Positions 9,176 to 17,022 of a stretch of DNA of 64,000 bases are shown here, one piece after another. The stretch's first letter is position 1. Every line of letters starts with the position of its first letter. The notes beneath the pieces are model-generated. The model searched no databases. It was not told the DNA's origin and saw only the letters and a program-made list of their open reading frames with translations. The position numbers were made by a program, and so were the translations under genes. The DNA comes from Parabacteroides sp. PH5-46 (GTDB lineage: Bacteria; Bacteroidota; Bacteroidia; Bacteroidales; Tannerellaceae), in the NCBI RefSeq assembly GCF_029892785.1, contig NZ_JARXXA010000015.1, positions 1-64,000 on the forward strand, given 5' to 3'.

Positions 9176-10033
9176 ATGAACAGACGACATTTTATCAGCA
9201 CAACGGCCTATTTATCCGGTCTTTGCCTTTTGCCTAAATTCTTATCGGCTTGCAGTATGCAGGCAAAACTACCCTCTTTTGGGATTATTACAGGGAATAC
9301 AGCAGGCAAATGGCTGGAAGCTGATCCCCAAAAGGCCTTGGAAACAATCGCTTCCCTTGGTTATAAAGAACTGGAGTTTGGGGGCACAATGGGTATGCCT
9401 TTAGACAAATTAAAAGCCCTCTTAAAAGACTTGAAGCTTCAGGCGCTGATCGGGCCTACCAGCATGGGGGCAATGAACAATCCGGAGCAATTAGCCAAAG
9501 ACATCAATGCCTGCCACGAAAGGGGACAGAAATTCATTGTTTGCTACTGGCCCTGGACAGACGACGGACAAAACAAACAAGCGGATGACTGGAAAATAGT
9601 AGCCGACAACCTGAACCGTGGAGGAGAAATCTGCCGGAAAGAAGGACTTACGCTTCTCTACCATAATCACGATATGGAGTTTTTGCCGCTGCCTGACGGT
9701 CAGATACCCTTTGACGTATTGATGCCCCAGCTCAATCCGGACGATGTATCTATCGAACTCGATCTTTACTGGATTGCAAAAGGAAACCAATCTGCCGTAG
9801 AGTACATTCAGAAATACCCCGGACGCTACCCCGTTTTCCACATAAAGGATATGGACAAAACGGCTGAAAGGAGTTTTGAATACGTGGGCGAAGGCTGTAT
9901 AGATTTCCCGTCTATTTTCCGTCTCAACAAAGTAGCCGGAGTTAAGCACTTTATCGTCGAACACGACAATCCAGCCGATCCGGAGCTATGCGTACGGACA
10001 GCCGCTAACTACCTGTCAAAAATAACTTACTAG
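9176..10033 (+). CDS. sugar isomerase/epimerase-fold (TIM barrel) lipoprotein
   Basis: 285 residues. The N-terminus has both a Tat-like NRRHFIS motif and a lipobox, FLSAC (Cys26), suggesting a membrane-anchored lipoprotein exported in folded form. The body resembles the AP endonuclease 2/xylose-isomerase-like TIM barrel: GYKELEFGG early, LLYHNHDMEF in the middle, VSIELDLYWIAKG, and VFHIKDMDK and FIVEHDNP near the end. The acidic and His residues on these strands are the usual metal ligands. Its pairing with the oxidoreductase fits periplasmic keto-glycoside chemistry, where such barrels act as isomerases or lyases; that is inference. Confidence 0.8.
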   Translation: MNRRHFISTTAYLSGLCLLPKFLSACSMQAKLPSFGIITGNTAGKWLEADPQKALETIASLGYKELEFGGTMGMPLDKLKALLKDLKLQALIGPTSMGAMNNPEQLAKDINACHERGQKFIVCYWPWTDDGQNKQADDWKIVADNLNRGGEICRKEGLTLLYHNHDMEFLPLPDGQIPFDVLMPQLNPDDVSIELDLYWIAKGNQSAVEYIQKYPGRYPVFHIKDMDKTAERSFEYVGEGCIDFPSIFRLNKVAGVKHFIVEHDNPADPELCVRTAANYLSKITY

Positions 10034-10379
10034 CAAAAAATAACAGGACGTATCTTATTATTCTTCACATACGTCCTGTTTTATAAACGATCATTTATCC
10101 TTCATCATACCTTTTTAAGTTTTAAATTGAAACCACAATTGCTAATTTCAGCCTGTTTTTTTGTTTTTTTGAGGTAATATCGGCTTGTTTATCGCTTTTA
10201 CAAAGTAATATATTTCAAATTATCACACTATTAAATTACTGAATACTAACTATTAATTAGAGTTTTGTCGTATATTTTAGGAATATTTGCGAAAATTATT
10301 AATGAAATATTTCTTTAATTGAATATAATAACTATATTTACACCGTTATGAACTTATAACTCAACTAAATCATTTAGCG
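10034..10379. other. 346-bp intergenic region before the carboxyltransferase gene
   Basis: It contains the terminator at 10042-10080, then about 300 bp of AT-rich sequence with no ORF. The only promoter-like match close to the next gene is TATATTTA at 10333-10340, one base off TAnnTTTG. I see nothing else. Confidence 0.6.
10042..10080 (+). terminator. intrinsic terminator after the isomerase-fold gene
   Basis: A perfect 12-bp stem (AACAGGACGTAT at 10042-10053 with ATACGTCCTGTT at 10069-10080), a 15-nt loop and TTTA after the stem. Confidence 0.8.
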
Positions 10380-12233
10380 ATGAAGCCAAAATTGAAAGTA
10401 AGGGATCTGACCCTTCGTGACGGACAACAATCTTCGTTTGCCACCCGAATGACACAACAACAGATTGATCGTGTTTTACCATTCTATAAAGACGCAGGTT
10501 TTTATGCAATGGAAGTATGGGGTGGCGCCGTGCCCGACTCAGTAATGAGGTATCTGAATGAGAATCCGTGGAACAGACTGGAAAAAATTAAAGCTGCCGT
10601 AGGGGATGCTTCCAAGCTGACAGCTTTATCGCGTGGACGTAATCTTTTTGGTTATAATCCGTATCCTGATAGTGTGATCGACGGATTCTGCCGGGAAGCG
10701 ATAGACTCCGGGCTTGGAATCATGCGTATTTTTGATGCTCTTAACGACATTAATAACATCAAGTCTACGATCAAATCAGTCAAAAAATACGGAGGAATCG
10801 CTGATTGTGCCGTTTGCTACACCATCGACCCCCATTTCTCTACAGCAGAACGCTTGAAAGCTCAGCTGAAAGGGAAGAAACTACCGCATAAGATCTTCAC
10901 CAATGAGTATTTCCTCAACAAGGCAAAGCAGATGGAGGAACTGGGCGCTGATATGATCACCATCAAAGACATGAGCGGATTGATACCCCCCAGCCGGGTA
11001 GCTGCCCTGATCAAACTTTTCAAGAAACACTTATCCATTCCGATTGATTTTCATACACATTGTACGCCGGGTTACGGATTGGCATCTGTCCTTTCCTCTA
11101 TCGTAAACGGGGTTGATATAGTAGATACCAACATTTGGTATTTCGCTGGTGGGCCAGCAGCTCCGGCTATAGAACTGATCTATGTTTTCTGCCAGAAAAT
11201 GGGTATTGATCTCGACCTGGATATGGAAGCCATCGAGAAGATAAACGGCGAATTGATCTATATACGGAAAGAGTTGGAAGCCTACGATGTAGTGAAGCAA
11301 TTCCCGAATAAGTTTTCCCCACTGAGAGACCAACTGCCGAAGCATATCGAGCAACAGTTTGATGCTGCCATAAAAGCCGCCCGGGAAGACCATGAAGAGG
11401 CCTTGATAAAAGCCTGTCATGCGATTGAAGACTATTTTGGATTCCCCAAACCCGATGAATTGGTAAAGAAAGCCGAAATACCCGGTGGCATGTACACCAA
11501 TATGGTAGCCCAGTTGAAACAGTTGAAAAGCGAGTTCATTCTGGAACGTGCGATGGAACTGATCCCTCGCGTACGCCTGGATGCCGGTTTGCCTCCGCTG
11601 GTTACACCTACCAGCCAGATTGTAGGTGTACAGGCTGTAAACTGCGCACTGGACGAAAAGAACGGAAAACCCAAATACAGTAACGTTTCCAACCAGTTCA
11701 GAAACCTCGTAAAAGGCGAATATGGCGAAACACCCGTACCTATCGATCCTGAGTTCAGACTGAAGATAGCAGGCATGCGCGAAGAAACGCCTTACGATAC
11801 CTCCTCCTACGAAATGCAGCCCAATCCGGTACTGGAAGACTGCGGAGGCGTAAAACTGGCTGAAAACGAAAAAGAACAGCTTTTATTGGAGCTATTCCCC
11901 ATCGTAGCGAAAGACTATCTGACAAAGTATAAAAAAGAAGCGTATCAAAAGGCTCATGCCGACACAGAAGAAAAGGGGCAAAATGCAGCTTCTGATACCA
12001 AACAAACAGATAAAATAACAGGCCATGTGATCTGTTCACCCATGCCCGGACGCATTTATCAGTTCCTGGTAAAACCGGGAGATATGCTGAAAGAAGGAGA
12101 GAATGTATTGGTGCTTGAAGCCATGAAAATGGAAAACAACATCACCACTCCATACTCCGGTAAAGTAAAACAGGTATTAGTCAATCTCGGTGATTTCGTG
12201 ACAGAAGAAACGCCTATGCTCGAAATCGAATAG
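10380..12233 (+). CDS. biotin-dependent carboxyltransferase (pyruvate carboxylase subunit B / oxaloacetate decarboxylase alpha)
   Basis: 617 residues. Domain order: HMGL-like carboxyltransferase barrel (KVRDLTLRDGQQS at 6-18 with metal-binding Asp14; FHTHCTPG supplies the His pair), the PYC/OadA middle domain, a short Glu/Lys linker, and a C-terminal biotinyl domain (EAMKMEN, biotinylated Lys near 583). It moves carboxyl groups between biotin and pyruvate/oxaloacetate. The sequence alone cannot separate a cytosolic pyruvate-carboxylase-B role from a sodium-pumping decarboxylase alpha subunit. No biotin carboxylase or OadB/G gene lies nearby, so its partners are encoded elsewhere. Confidence 0.9.
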   Translation: MKPKLKVRDLTLRDGQQSSFATRMTQQQIDRVLPFYKDAGFYAMEVWGGAVPDSVMRYLNENPWNRLEKIKAAVGDASKLTALSRGRNLFGYNPYPDSVIDGFCREAIDSGLGIMRIFDALNDINNIKSTIKSVKKYGGIADCAVCYTIDPHFSTAERLKAQLKGKKLPHKIFTNEYFLNKAKQMEELGADMITIKDMSGLIPPSRVAALIKLFKKHLSIPIDFHTHCTPGYGLASVLSSIVNGVDIVDTNIWYFAGGPAAPAIELIYVFCQKMGIDLDLDMEAIEKINGELIYIRKELEAYDVVKQFPNKFSPLRDQLPKHIEQQFDAAIKAAREDHEEALIKACHAIEDYFGFPKPDELVKKAEIPGGMYTNMVAQLKQLKSEFILERAMELIPRVRLDAGLPPLVTPTSQIVGVQAVNCALDEKNGKPKYSNVSNQFRNLVKGEYGETPVPIDPEFRLKIAGMREETPYDTSSYEMQPNPVLEDCGGVKLAENEKEQLLLELFPIVAKDYLTKYKKEAYQKAHADTEEKGQNAASDTKQTDKITGHVICSPMPGRIYQFLVKPGDMLKEGENVLVLEAMKMENNITTPYSGKVKQVLVNLGDFVTEETPMLEIE

Positions 12234-12243
12234 CAAGCAAGAG

Positions 12244-12271
12244 GAGAGGCTGTCCGGCCGGATAGCCTCTC
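12244..12271. terminator. hairpin terminator between convergent genes
   Basis: Arms 12244-12256 and 12259-12271 (GAGAGGC... / ...GCCTCTC with a TCCGG/CCGGA top) pair with one mismatch, followed by TTTATTTTCT on the plus strand. It sits between the carboxyltransferase gene and the convergent permease gene, whose stop is at 12280. Confidence 0.75.
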
Positions 12272-12279
12272 TTTATTTT

Positions 12280-14721
12280 CTATAATTTGGGAGCGGGATT
12301 GGATATGGCTACACGATAGCTCTGAAGGGTAACCGTCAGTATAGTAAGGATGGCTATTGCCGCCAAGGCAATAAAGAATACCCACAGGTAAAGAGGAGTT
12401 TTGTAGGCAAAGCTTTGCAACCACTGATTGACACCATAATAGGCAATAGGAGCCGAAATGATAAAGCCTACCACTACCACCCGTAAAAAAGATGAATTAA
12501 ACATCCAGAGTATCTGCCGGATAGTTGCTCCAAACACCTTGCGTATGGCAATCTCCTTTTCGCGTCCCTGGGATTCAAATATAACCAAGCCGAATACGCC
12601 TACCAACGACAGAATAACAGCCAGCAAACAGAGTAAAGCTACCAATAAGCCTTGCTGATGGCTTTTGTTGTAAAGCTCGTCTAATGCCTTGTCGAAGAAA
12701 TGAACGTCGGCAGGATAGCCCGGATTTAGCTCGTTGATCACTTCCCGAATGTGGTTTATCGTTTCCGGAATATTCCCTCCGGCTATTTTTACATACGAAT
12801 AGTTCTCCGGCAACACGCGGCGATATTGGTTCTTGGCAGATACCCAGAAGCCGAGAGGGCGTACTTCCTTATACAAAGACTCGTAATGAACATCCTTGAA
12901 TATACCGATAATTTGCACCGGTATGTTATTATCCTCAATGCTTGTTCCTATCAGGTCGGAGATGTCTCCTATCTCATCGGATGTAAAGCGGGAAGCGATC
13001 TCCCGTGCGGCAGTTTCATTGATAATACAAACAGCCCGTGTATTATCCGGCGCTTCATCCAAGGCACGGAAATTACGCCCTGCAAGCATCTTGAAATCCA
13101 TCATCTGAGGAAAATTAGGAGATACTCCCAGCCAACTCATATAGTAATGCTGCCCTTTGTAGTTGTACCCAATATTGGAACGGGATTCGTCGGAAACAAA
13201 CTTAAATTCATTAAAGGCTACCTCTTTAATGTCGGGATACTCCAGCAAACGTGTTTTATACAAGTCGCTTTTAGCCAAGGCTGTTCCCATGCTCAGCTTT
13301 ATTTCCAGGACGTTTTCCTTTTCAAATCCCAGATTGACATTGTCTATGTATTTGTTCTGCAGGAAGACAAACAGCGAACCTATTATCAGGGTAATGGAGA
13401 TAACAAACTGAACGCCTATCAATAGTTTACGGGTATTCTTAGCTCTTCCGCTTAATGAAAAAGATCCGTTCAGAGCCATCACAGGAGGGAAAGAAGTAAT
13501 ATAGAAAGCAGGATAAAGGCCGGCTAGCAGACCGGCTCCTGCGATCAATGCAAAGGTCCAGGCAATGATCATCCAGTTTGCATACAGATTCACAGGATGC
13601 CCAAGCATGTCCGTTACCCATTGTGTGTCTTTTAGCAAGACAAGAAACATAAAGGCAACAAGAAAGGCAAGAAAAGAAATACCTATAGACTCTGAAACCA
13701 GGTATTTACGAAGAACCGTCTGCGAGCATCCCAGCACCTTTTGAGTGGTGATAGACTTCATGCGTACCGGAGCCAATGCGACGGAAAGGTTGATATAATT
13801 GACTAATGCTATTACAATGATCAATATGGCAATGAAAAGCAACATATTGGTTCGCAGTTTATTGCCTGTAGGAGCGGCATCTGCCCGGACTTGCTTGCCG
13901 AAATACAGATATGACAAAGCCCTAACCCTGATATCATCAATGCCGAAGTTCCTAAGGAAATCCGCATTTTCGCTCGCATATTCTTCAACAGATGCCGGAG
14001 CTGTTTTCGGAGACGACATCAACAGGTAACAATAGTAAGGTCCTGTGTTCCAATCCTCCATCATTTCTTTCTCCTGGATTGGGGTGTACAAGGCGTTCTT
14101 CACACGCGTATTTTCCGGGAAGTCGCGATAGACTCCGCCCACTGTATAATGAGGCCCGAACTCAAGTCCATACATCGCAAAGCTATCCACTCCCTTAAAC
14201 TCAGAAATATAGATGGACTTCCCTATCGGATCCTCTTCGCCGAACAGCTTTTTGGCCGTATTTTCCGAAATCAACATACCATTCGGTTGCCTGAGGCAAT
14301 CGGTACTACCGGCAAGTATCTCAAAGCCAAACACCTCGGTATAGCCCGGAGTAATCCGGTCTAATGCCTCAATATAGCTTACGGCATCCGGCCCGGAACT
14401 CGTTGAAACGCCAAAGCGGAACGACGTATACGATAAATTATTCGTAATACCGGCAGCTTCTATATAGGGCGAAGCAGCAATGAAACGCTCCAACTGCGGA
14501 CGCGAGAAATTAGACTCCCATATCCCGTCGTCGCGTAAATTTTCAAGCTGAAAAACCCTATCCTTATCTGCAATCGAAGCATCAAAGCCATATTCATAAT
14601 TCACATGAATGCTAATCAGCATAAACAGGAAAAAAGAAAGACTCAGCCCGACAAGGTTAGTAACCGATGCCAACTTAAAACGCCTGAGTATATGAAACAA
14701 GTTTCTAAATGTGCTACCCAT
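12280..14721 (-). CDS. FtsX/MacB-type ABC transporter permease
   Basis: An 813-residue membrane protein with the doubled FtsX arrangement: an N-terminal helix (VTNLVGLSLSFFLFMLIS), a large periplasmic MacB-like domain, three helices (about 290-430), a second helix and periplasmic domain, then three C-terminal helices ending in TLQSYRVAISNPAPKL. The REKEIAIRKVFGAT motif is the usual coupling region of this family. Such permeases are abundant in Bacteroidetes and are linked to export of peptides, lipoproteins or toxic compounds, with an ATPase encoded elsewhere. No ATP-binding or membrane-fusion gene is adjacent, so the substrate is unknown. Confidence 0.88.
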   Translation of the reverse strand: MGSTFRNLFHILRRFKLASVTNLVGLSLSFFLFMLISIHVNYEYGFDASIADKDRVFQLENLRDDGIWESNFSRPQLERFIAASPYIEAAGITNNLSYTSFRFGVSTSSGPDAVSYIEALDRITPGYTEVFGFEILAGSTDCLRQPNGMLISENTAKKLFGEEDPIGKSIYISEFKGVDSFAMYGLEFGPHYTVGGVYRDFPENTRVKNALYTPIQEKEMMEDWNTGPYYCYLLMSSPKTAPASVEEYASENADFLRNFGIDDIRVRALSYLYFGKQVRADAAPTGNKLRTNMLLFIAILIIVIALVNYINLSVALAPVRMKSITTQKVLGCSQTVLRKYLVSESIGISFLAFLVAFMFLVLLKDTQWVTDMLGHPVNLYANWMIIAWTFALIAGAGLLAGLYPAFYITSFPPVMALNGSFSLSGRAKNTRKLLIGVQFVISITLIIGSLFVFLQNKYIDNVNLGFEKENVLEIKLSMGTALAKSDLYKTRLLEYPDIKEVAFNEFKFVSDESRSNIGYNYKGQHYYMSWLGVSPNFPQMMDFKMLAGRNFRALDEAPDNTRAVCIINETAAREIASRFTSDEIGDISDLIGTSIEDNNIPVQIIGIFKDVHYESLYKEVRPLGFWVSAKNQYRRVLPENYSYVKIAGGNIPETINHIREVINELNPGYPADVHFFDKALDELYNKSHQQGLLVALLCLLAVILSLVGVFGLVIFESQGREKEIAIRKVFGATIRQILWMFNSSFLRVVVVGFIISAPIAYYGVNQWLQSFAYKTPLYLWVFFIALAAIAILTILTVTLQSYRVAISNPAPKL

Positions 14722-14763
14722 AATTATACCTCATAATATAAAAACATTTCAAAATCCATGCCA

Positions 14764-14771
14764 CAAACATA
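14764..14771 (-). promoter_or_regulatory. -7 promoter element of the permease gene
   Basis: CAAACATA, i.e. TATGTTTG on the minus strand, about 43 bp before the permease ATG. Confidence 0.45.
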
Positions 14772-14952
14772 TCCACCTGTTAATAAATAACATACAATTA
14801 TTTCAAATGTAAATTCTGTCCAAAAACTTAACACCTCTGTCTAAATATTTGACAATTTGACAATTTGTTAATTCAGCCCCTTGTAGCAGACGATATTTCG
14901 GAGCAAGCTATGGAAAGCGCGTAAAAAACGGCTGGAATTGATACTTCAGGTT

Positions 14953-14997
14953 TATCAAAAAGTCCTCCAAATCCTCTATTAGCAGGGCTTTTTGATA
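14953..14997. other. 13-bp hairpin inside dispersed element copy 1
   Basis: TATCAAAAAGTCC (14953-14965) pairs with GGGCTTTTTGATA (14985-14997) with one G-T pair and a 19-nt loop. It has no clear T-tail, and the nearest upstream gene on the minus strand ends 350 bp away, so its role as a terminator is doubtful. Confidence 0.45.
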
Positions 14998-15087
14998 GTT
15001 CAAATAGAATCGCCTTTTAGGCTGCATTTTTAGTTAACAAATCCTTCGTATTATATTTTTCGGACAGTACTTTTCGGATTGGCAAGA

Positions 15088-15175
15088 ATGTGTAAGAAAA
15101 TAACCAAGGCCATTCTATAAATGATCTAAATGACTTGACAAAATCACTTGGATAATTTAGTAAAATGACCTTGAT
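15088..15175 (-). repeat. 22-bp-period array inside dispersed element copy 1
   Basis: On the minus strand four consecutive 22-bp units start at 15175, 15153, 15131 and 15109. They open with ATCAAGGTCATTT, ATCCAAGTGATTT, ATTTAGATCATTT and CCTTGGTTATTT, so the first half of each unit is a variant of one word. The array is in register with the one at 48267-48354. Confidence 0.65.
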
Positions 15176-15348
15176 GAATCGGAAGAAAACGCTCGATTTA
15201 ACCAAATAATAGTTAAATCCGATTTGATTTCTATTAATATTTGTTTCTTTTCTTATTTTTCCAACACTTCCTGACAAAATAGAAGTTAGCTAAAAATACC
15301 ATTTTCCGAAATTATGCATCGATATAAGGTATTTTAACATCAAAAAGA

Positions 15349-16893
15349 TCAGCTACCATGTTTCATTACTTCGTTTATGGCTTCCGAGGGGAGGTGCTTG
15401 CCTACTTCTTTGTCGAAAGAGATCTTGAAAGCGTAGGCGTATTCGCAGGGTTTGTATGGGGGGAAACGGAGTTTTAAGCCTTCGTTTGTTTGTTCCCAGC
15501 TGATTTTTTCGTCTGAGCCTAACAAGGTAACGTTTAGTATTTTTGCATCTGCAATAGCTTCTTTATTTAGTGATTTGATGAGGGTTCCGGCATCGTCCCA
15601 GTTAAGGACAATGGCGTAAAAATCGTTACCTTTTGTTGTAAAGCGGATGTCTTGTGCCGTATAGGCGGTTGCCTCATTGTCGGTAAAGGAGCCCTTGGTG
15701 GGTTCGGCATTGCCTTCGCCGAACTTCTTCCAGCAACGGGTTCCATAGATAGCTTCTCCATTCACTTTCAGCCATTCTCCGATGGATAGTAATACCTCTT
15801 TTTGTCCTTTGGTGATTGTTCCGTCGGCACGGGGACCGATATTCAATAGCAGATTTCCGTTTTTGCTGACGATGTCAATCAGGTCGTGTACAATCTGTTC
15901 GGGGGTTTTGTTTTCTTCTCCTTCAACGTATGACCAGGACTTCTTTCCTACAGAAGTATCTGTTTGCCAAGGGAATTGCATCATCTGTCCAGACTTGCCA
16001 CGTTCTACGTCCCATACATGCACATTGGTAGGATAGCCTTGCTTGGTGTTCACTACTACGTGCTGCCCCCAGTCCAGGGCATTGTTGTAATAGTAAGCCA
16101 TAAACTTGTTGAAGTAGGGCATCAGAACAGGGTTGTTTACCGTCCAGTCAAACCAGATCAGTTTGGGTTCGTATTTGTTTATCAACTCATAGGTATGTGT
16201 AAGCCATTCCCTGGCCAGTTCTTCGGTGTAGGATTCGTCGGCATACCTTCTGCCATACAAGGAGATATTCATGTCTTGCACATCGGAAGGGAAGTTCATT
16301 CCCCCGTTATAAAACCAGGCATTCTCTGCCCGGTGGGTAGACAGTCCGAATACAAGTCCCTGCGCTTCTATCTCTTTCTTCAGCAAGCCAAGGATGTCTT
16401 TCTGAGGGCCTTTTGCAACAGCATTCCATTCATTCAATTCGCTATCATACATTGAGAAGCCGTCGTGATGCTCTGCCACAGGAACAACATACTTCGCTCC
16501 TGCTTCCTTAAACAGGGCAGCCCATTCGGCGGCATCAAACTTTTCGGCCTTGAACATCGGGACAAAGTCCTTATAGCCAAACTCATCATGAGGCCCCCAT
16601 TTCTCTATATGATGCTTATATGCCCGGCTGTCTTGCTGGTACATATTCCGTGGATACCACTCGCTGTCAAAGGCTGGTACAGCGTACACTCCCCAATGGA
16701 TAAAAATACCGAATTTAGCATCTGTAAACCAGGTAGGAAACTGATAGTTTTCAGCAATATTCTCCCAAGTGGGCTGAAAAACAGCTGTTCCTTTGGGTGA
16801 AGCAACAGAATCGATATCATAAACCGTCTTACCCGCCTGCTGGCACGAGGCACACAATAGTATCAGAAGTAGATAAACAGATTTTTTAATCAT
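15349..16893 (-). CDS. alpha-L-fucosidase lipoprotein (GH29)
   Basis: 514 residues. The lipoprotein signal is LLILLCASC (Cys17). GH29 landmarks are FGIFIHWGVY (61-70), EHHDGFSMYD (141-150), FGLSTHRAEN (182-191) and LIWFDW with the nucleophile Asp249. The active-site region is complete, and a C-terminal beta domain follows (about 400-500). It should release alpha-linked fucose from glycans in the periplasm or at the outer membrane by a retaining mechanism. The EHHDGF context and the lack of a sulfatase or SusCD neighbour leave the glycan undefined (mucin or plant). It is monocistronic. Confidence 0.92.
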   Translation of the reverse strand: MIKKSVYLLLILLCASCQQAGKTVYDIDSVASPKGTAVFQPTWENIAENYQFPTWFTDAKFGIFIHWGVYAVPAFDSEWYPRNMYQQDSRAYKHHIEKWGPHDEFGYKDFVPMFKAEKFDAAEWAALFKEAGAKYVVPVAEHHDGFSMYDSELNEWNAVAKGPQKDILGLLKKEIEAQGLVFGLSTHRAENAWFYNGGMNFPSDVQDMNISLYGRRYADESYTEELAREWLTHTYELINKYEPKLIWFDWTVNNPVLMPYFNKFMAYYYNNALDWGQHVVVNTKQGYPTNVHVWDVERGKSGQMMQFPWQTDTSVGKKSWSYVEGEENKTPEQIVHDLIDIVSKNGNLLLNIGPRADGTITKGQKEVLLSIGEWLKVNGEAIYGTRCWKKFGEGNAEPTKGSFTDNEATAYTAQDIRFTTKGNDFYAIVLNWDDAGTLIKSLNKEAIADAKILNVTLLGSDEKISWEQTNEGLKLRFPPYKPCEYAYAFKISFDKEVGKHLPSEAINEVMKHGS

Positions 16894-16926
16894 ACTATAT
16901 TATTTTAAAGTACATAGAATCAAAGA

Positions 16927-16952
16927 GGGTGTGCCCAACTGTGAGCACACCC
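16927..16952 (-). terminator. hairpin terminator after the Na/Pi cotransporter gene
   Basis: GGGTGTGC (16927-16934) pairs perfectly with GCACACCC (16945-16952) over a 10-nt loop. The minus strand then reads a weak T-rich tail (TCTTTGATT). It lies about 70 bp past the cotransporter stop. Confidence 0.6.
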
Positions 16953-17022
16953 CAAAAGTATAGAATGATTCCTGTCTTTTTATTATTCCTTATCGACCTT
17001 AAATAGTACTATATCGATAACT

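Larger units (their letters stand above)
14843..15240 (-). repeat. dispersed intergenic element, copy 1 (~400 bp)
   Basis: Read on the minus strand, this segment aligns with 48202-48660 on the plus strand. The first 65 bp (15240 downward) are about 75% identical without gaps. A 22-bp-period array follows, then the shared block AATATAATACGAA...TTTGTTAACTAAAAA (near 15025-15055). Past that come TTTTTGATA, a TTGATACTT.AG.TTTATC block (14938-14956), a CGATATTTCG block near 14890, and TTGTTAATT...CCCC near 14865-14880. Copy 1 lacks about 65 bp that copy 2 has in the middle. It fills most of the gap between the fucosidase and the permease. An 86-codon open frame at 15017-15277 overlaps it but is not kept in copy 2, so I regard the element as non-coding. 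Confidence 0.7.

Noticed and set aside
15017-15277. 86-codon minus-strand ORF between fucosidase and permease
   Set aside because: It lies across dispersed element copy 1 and its frame is not preserved in copy 2. No signal, motif or ribosome-binding context supports it.
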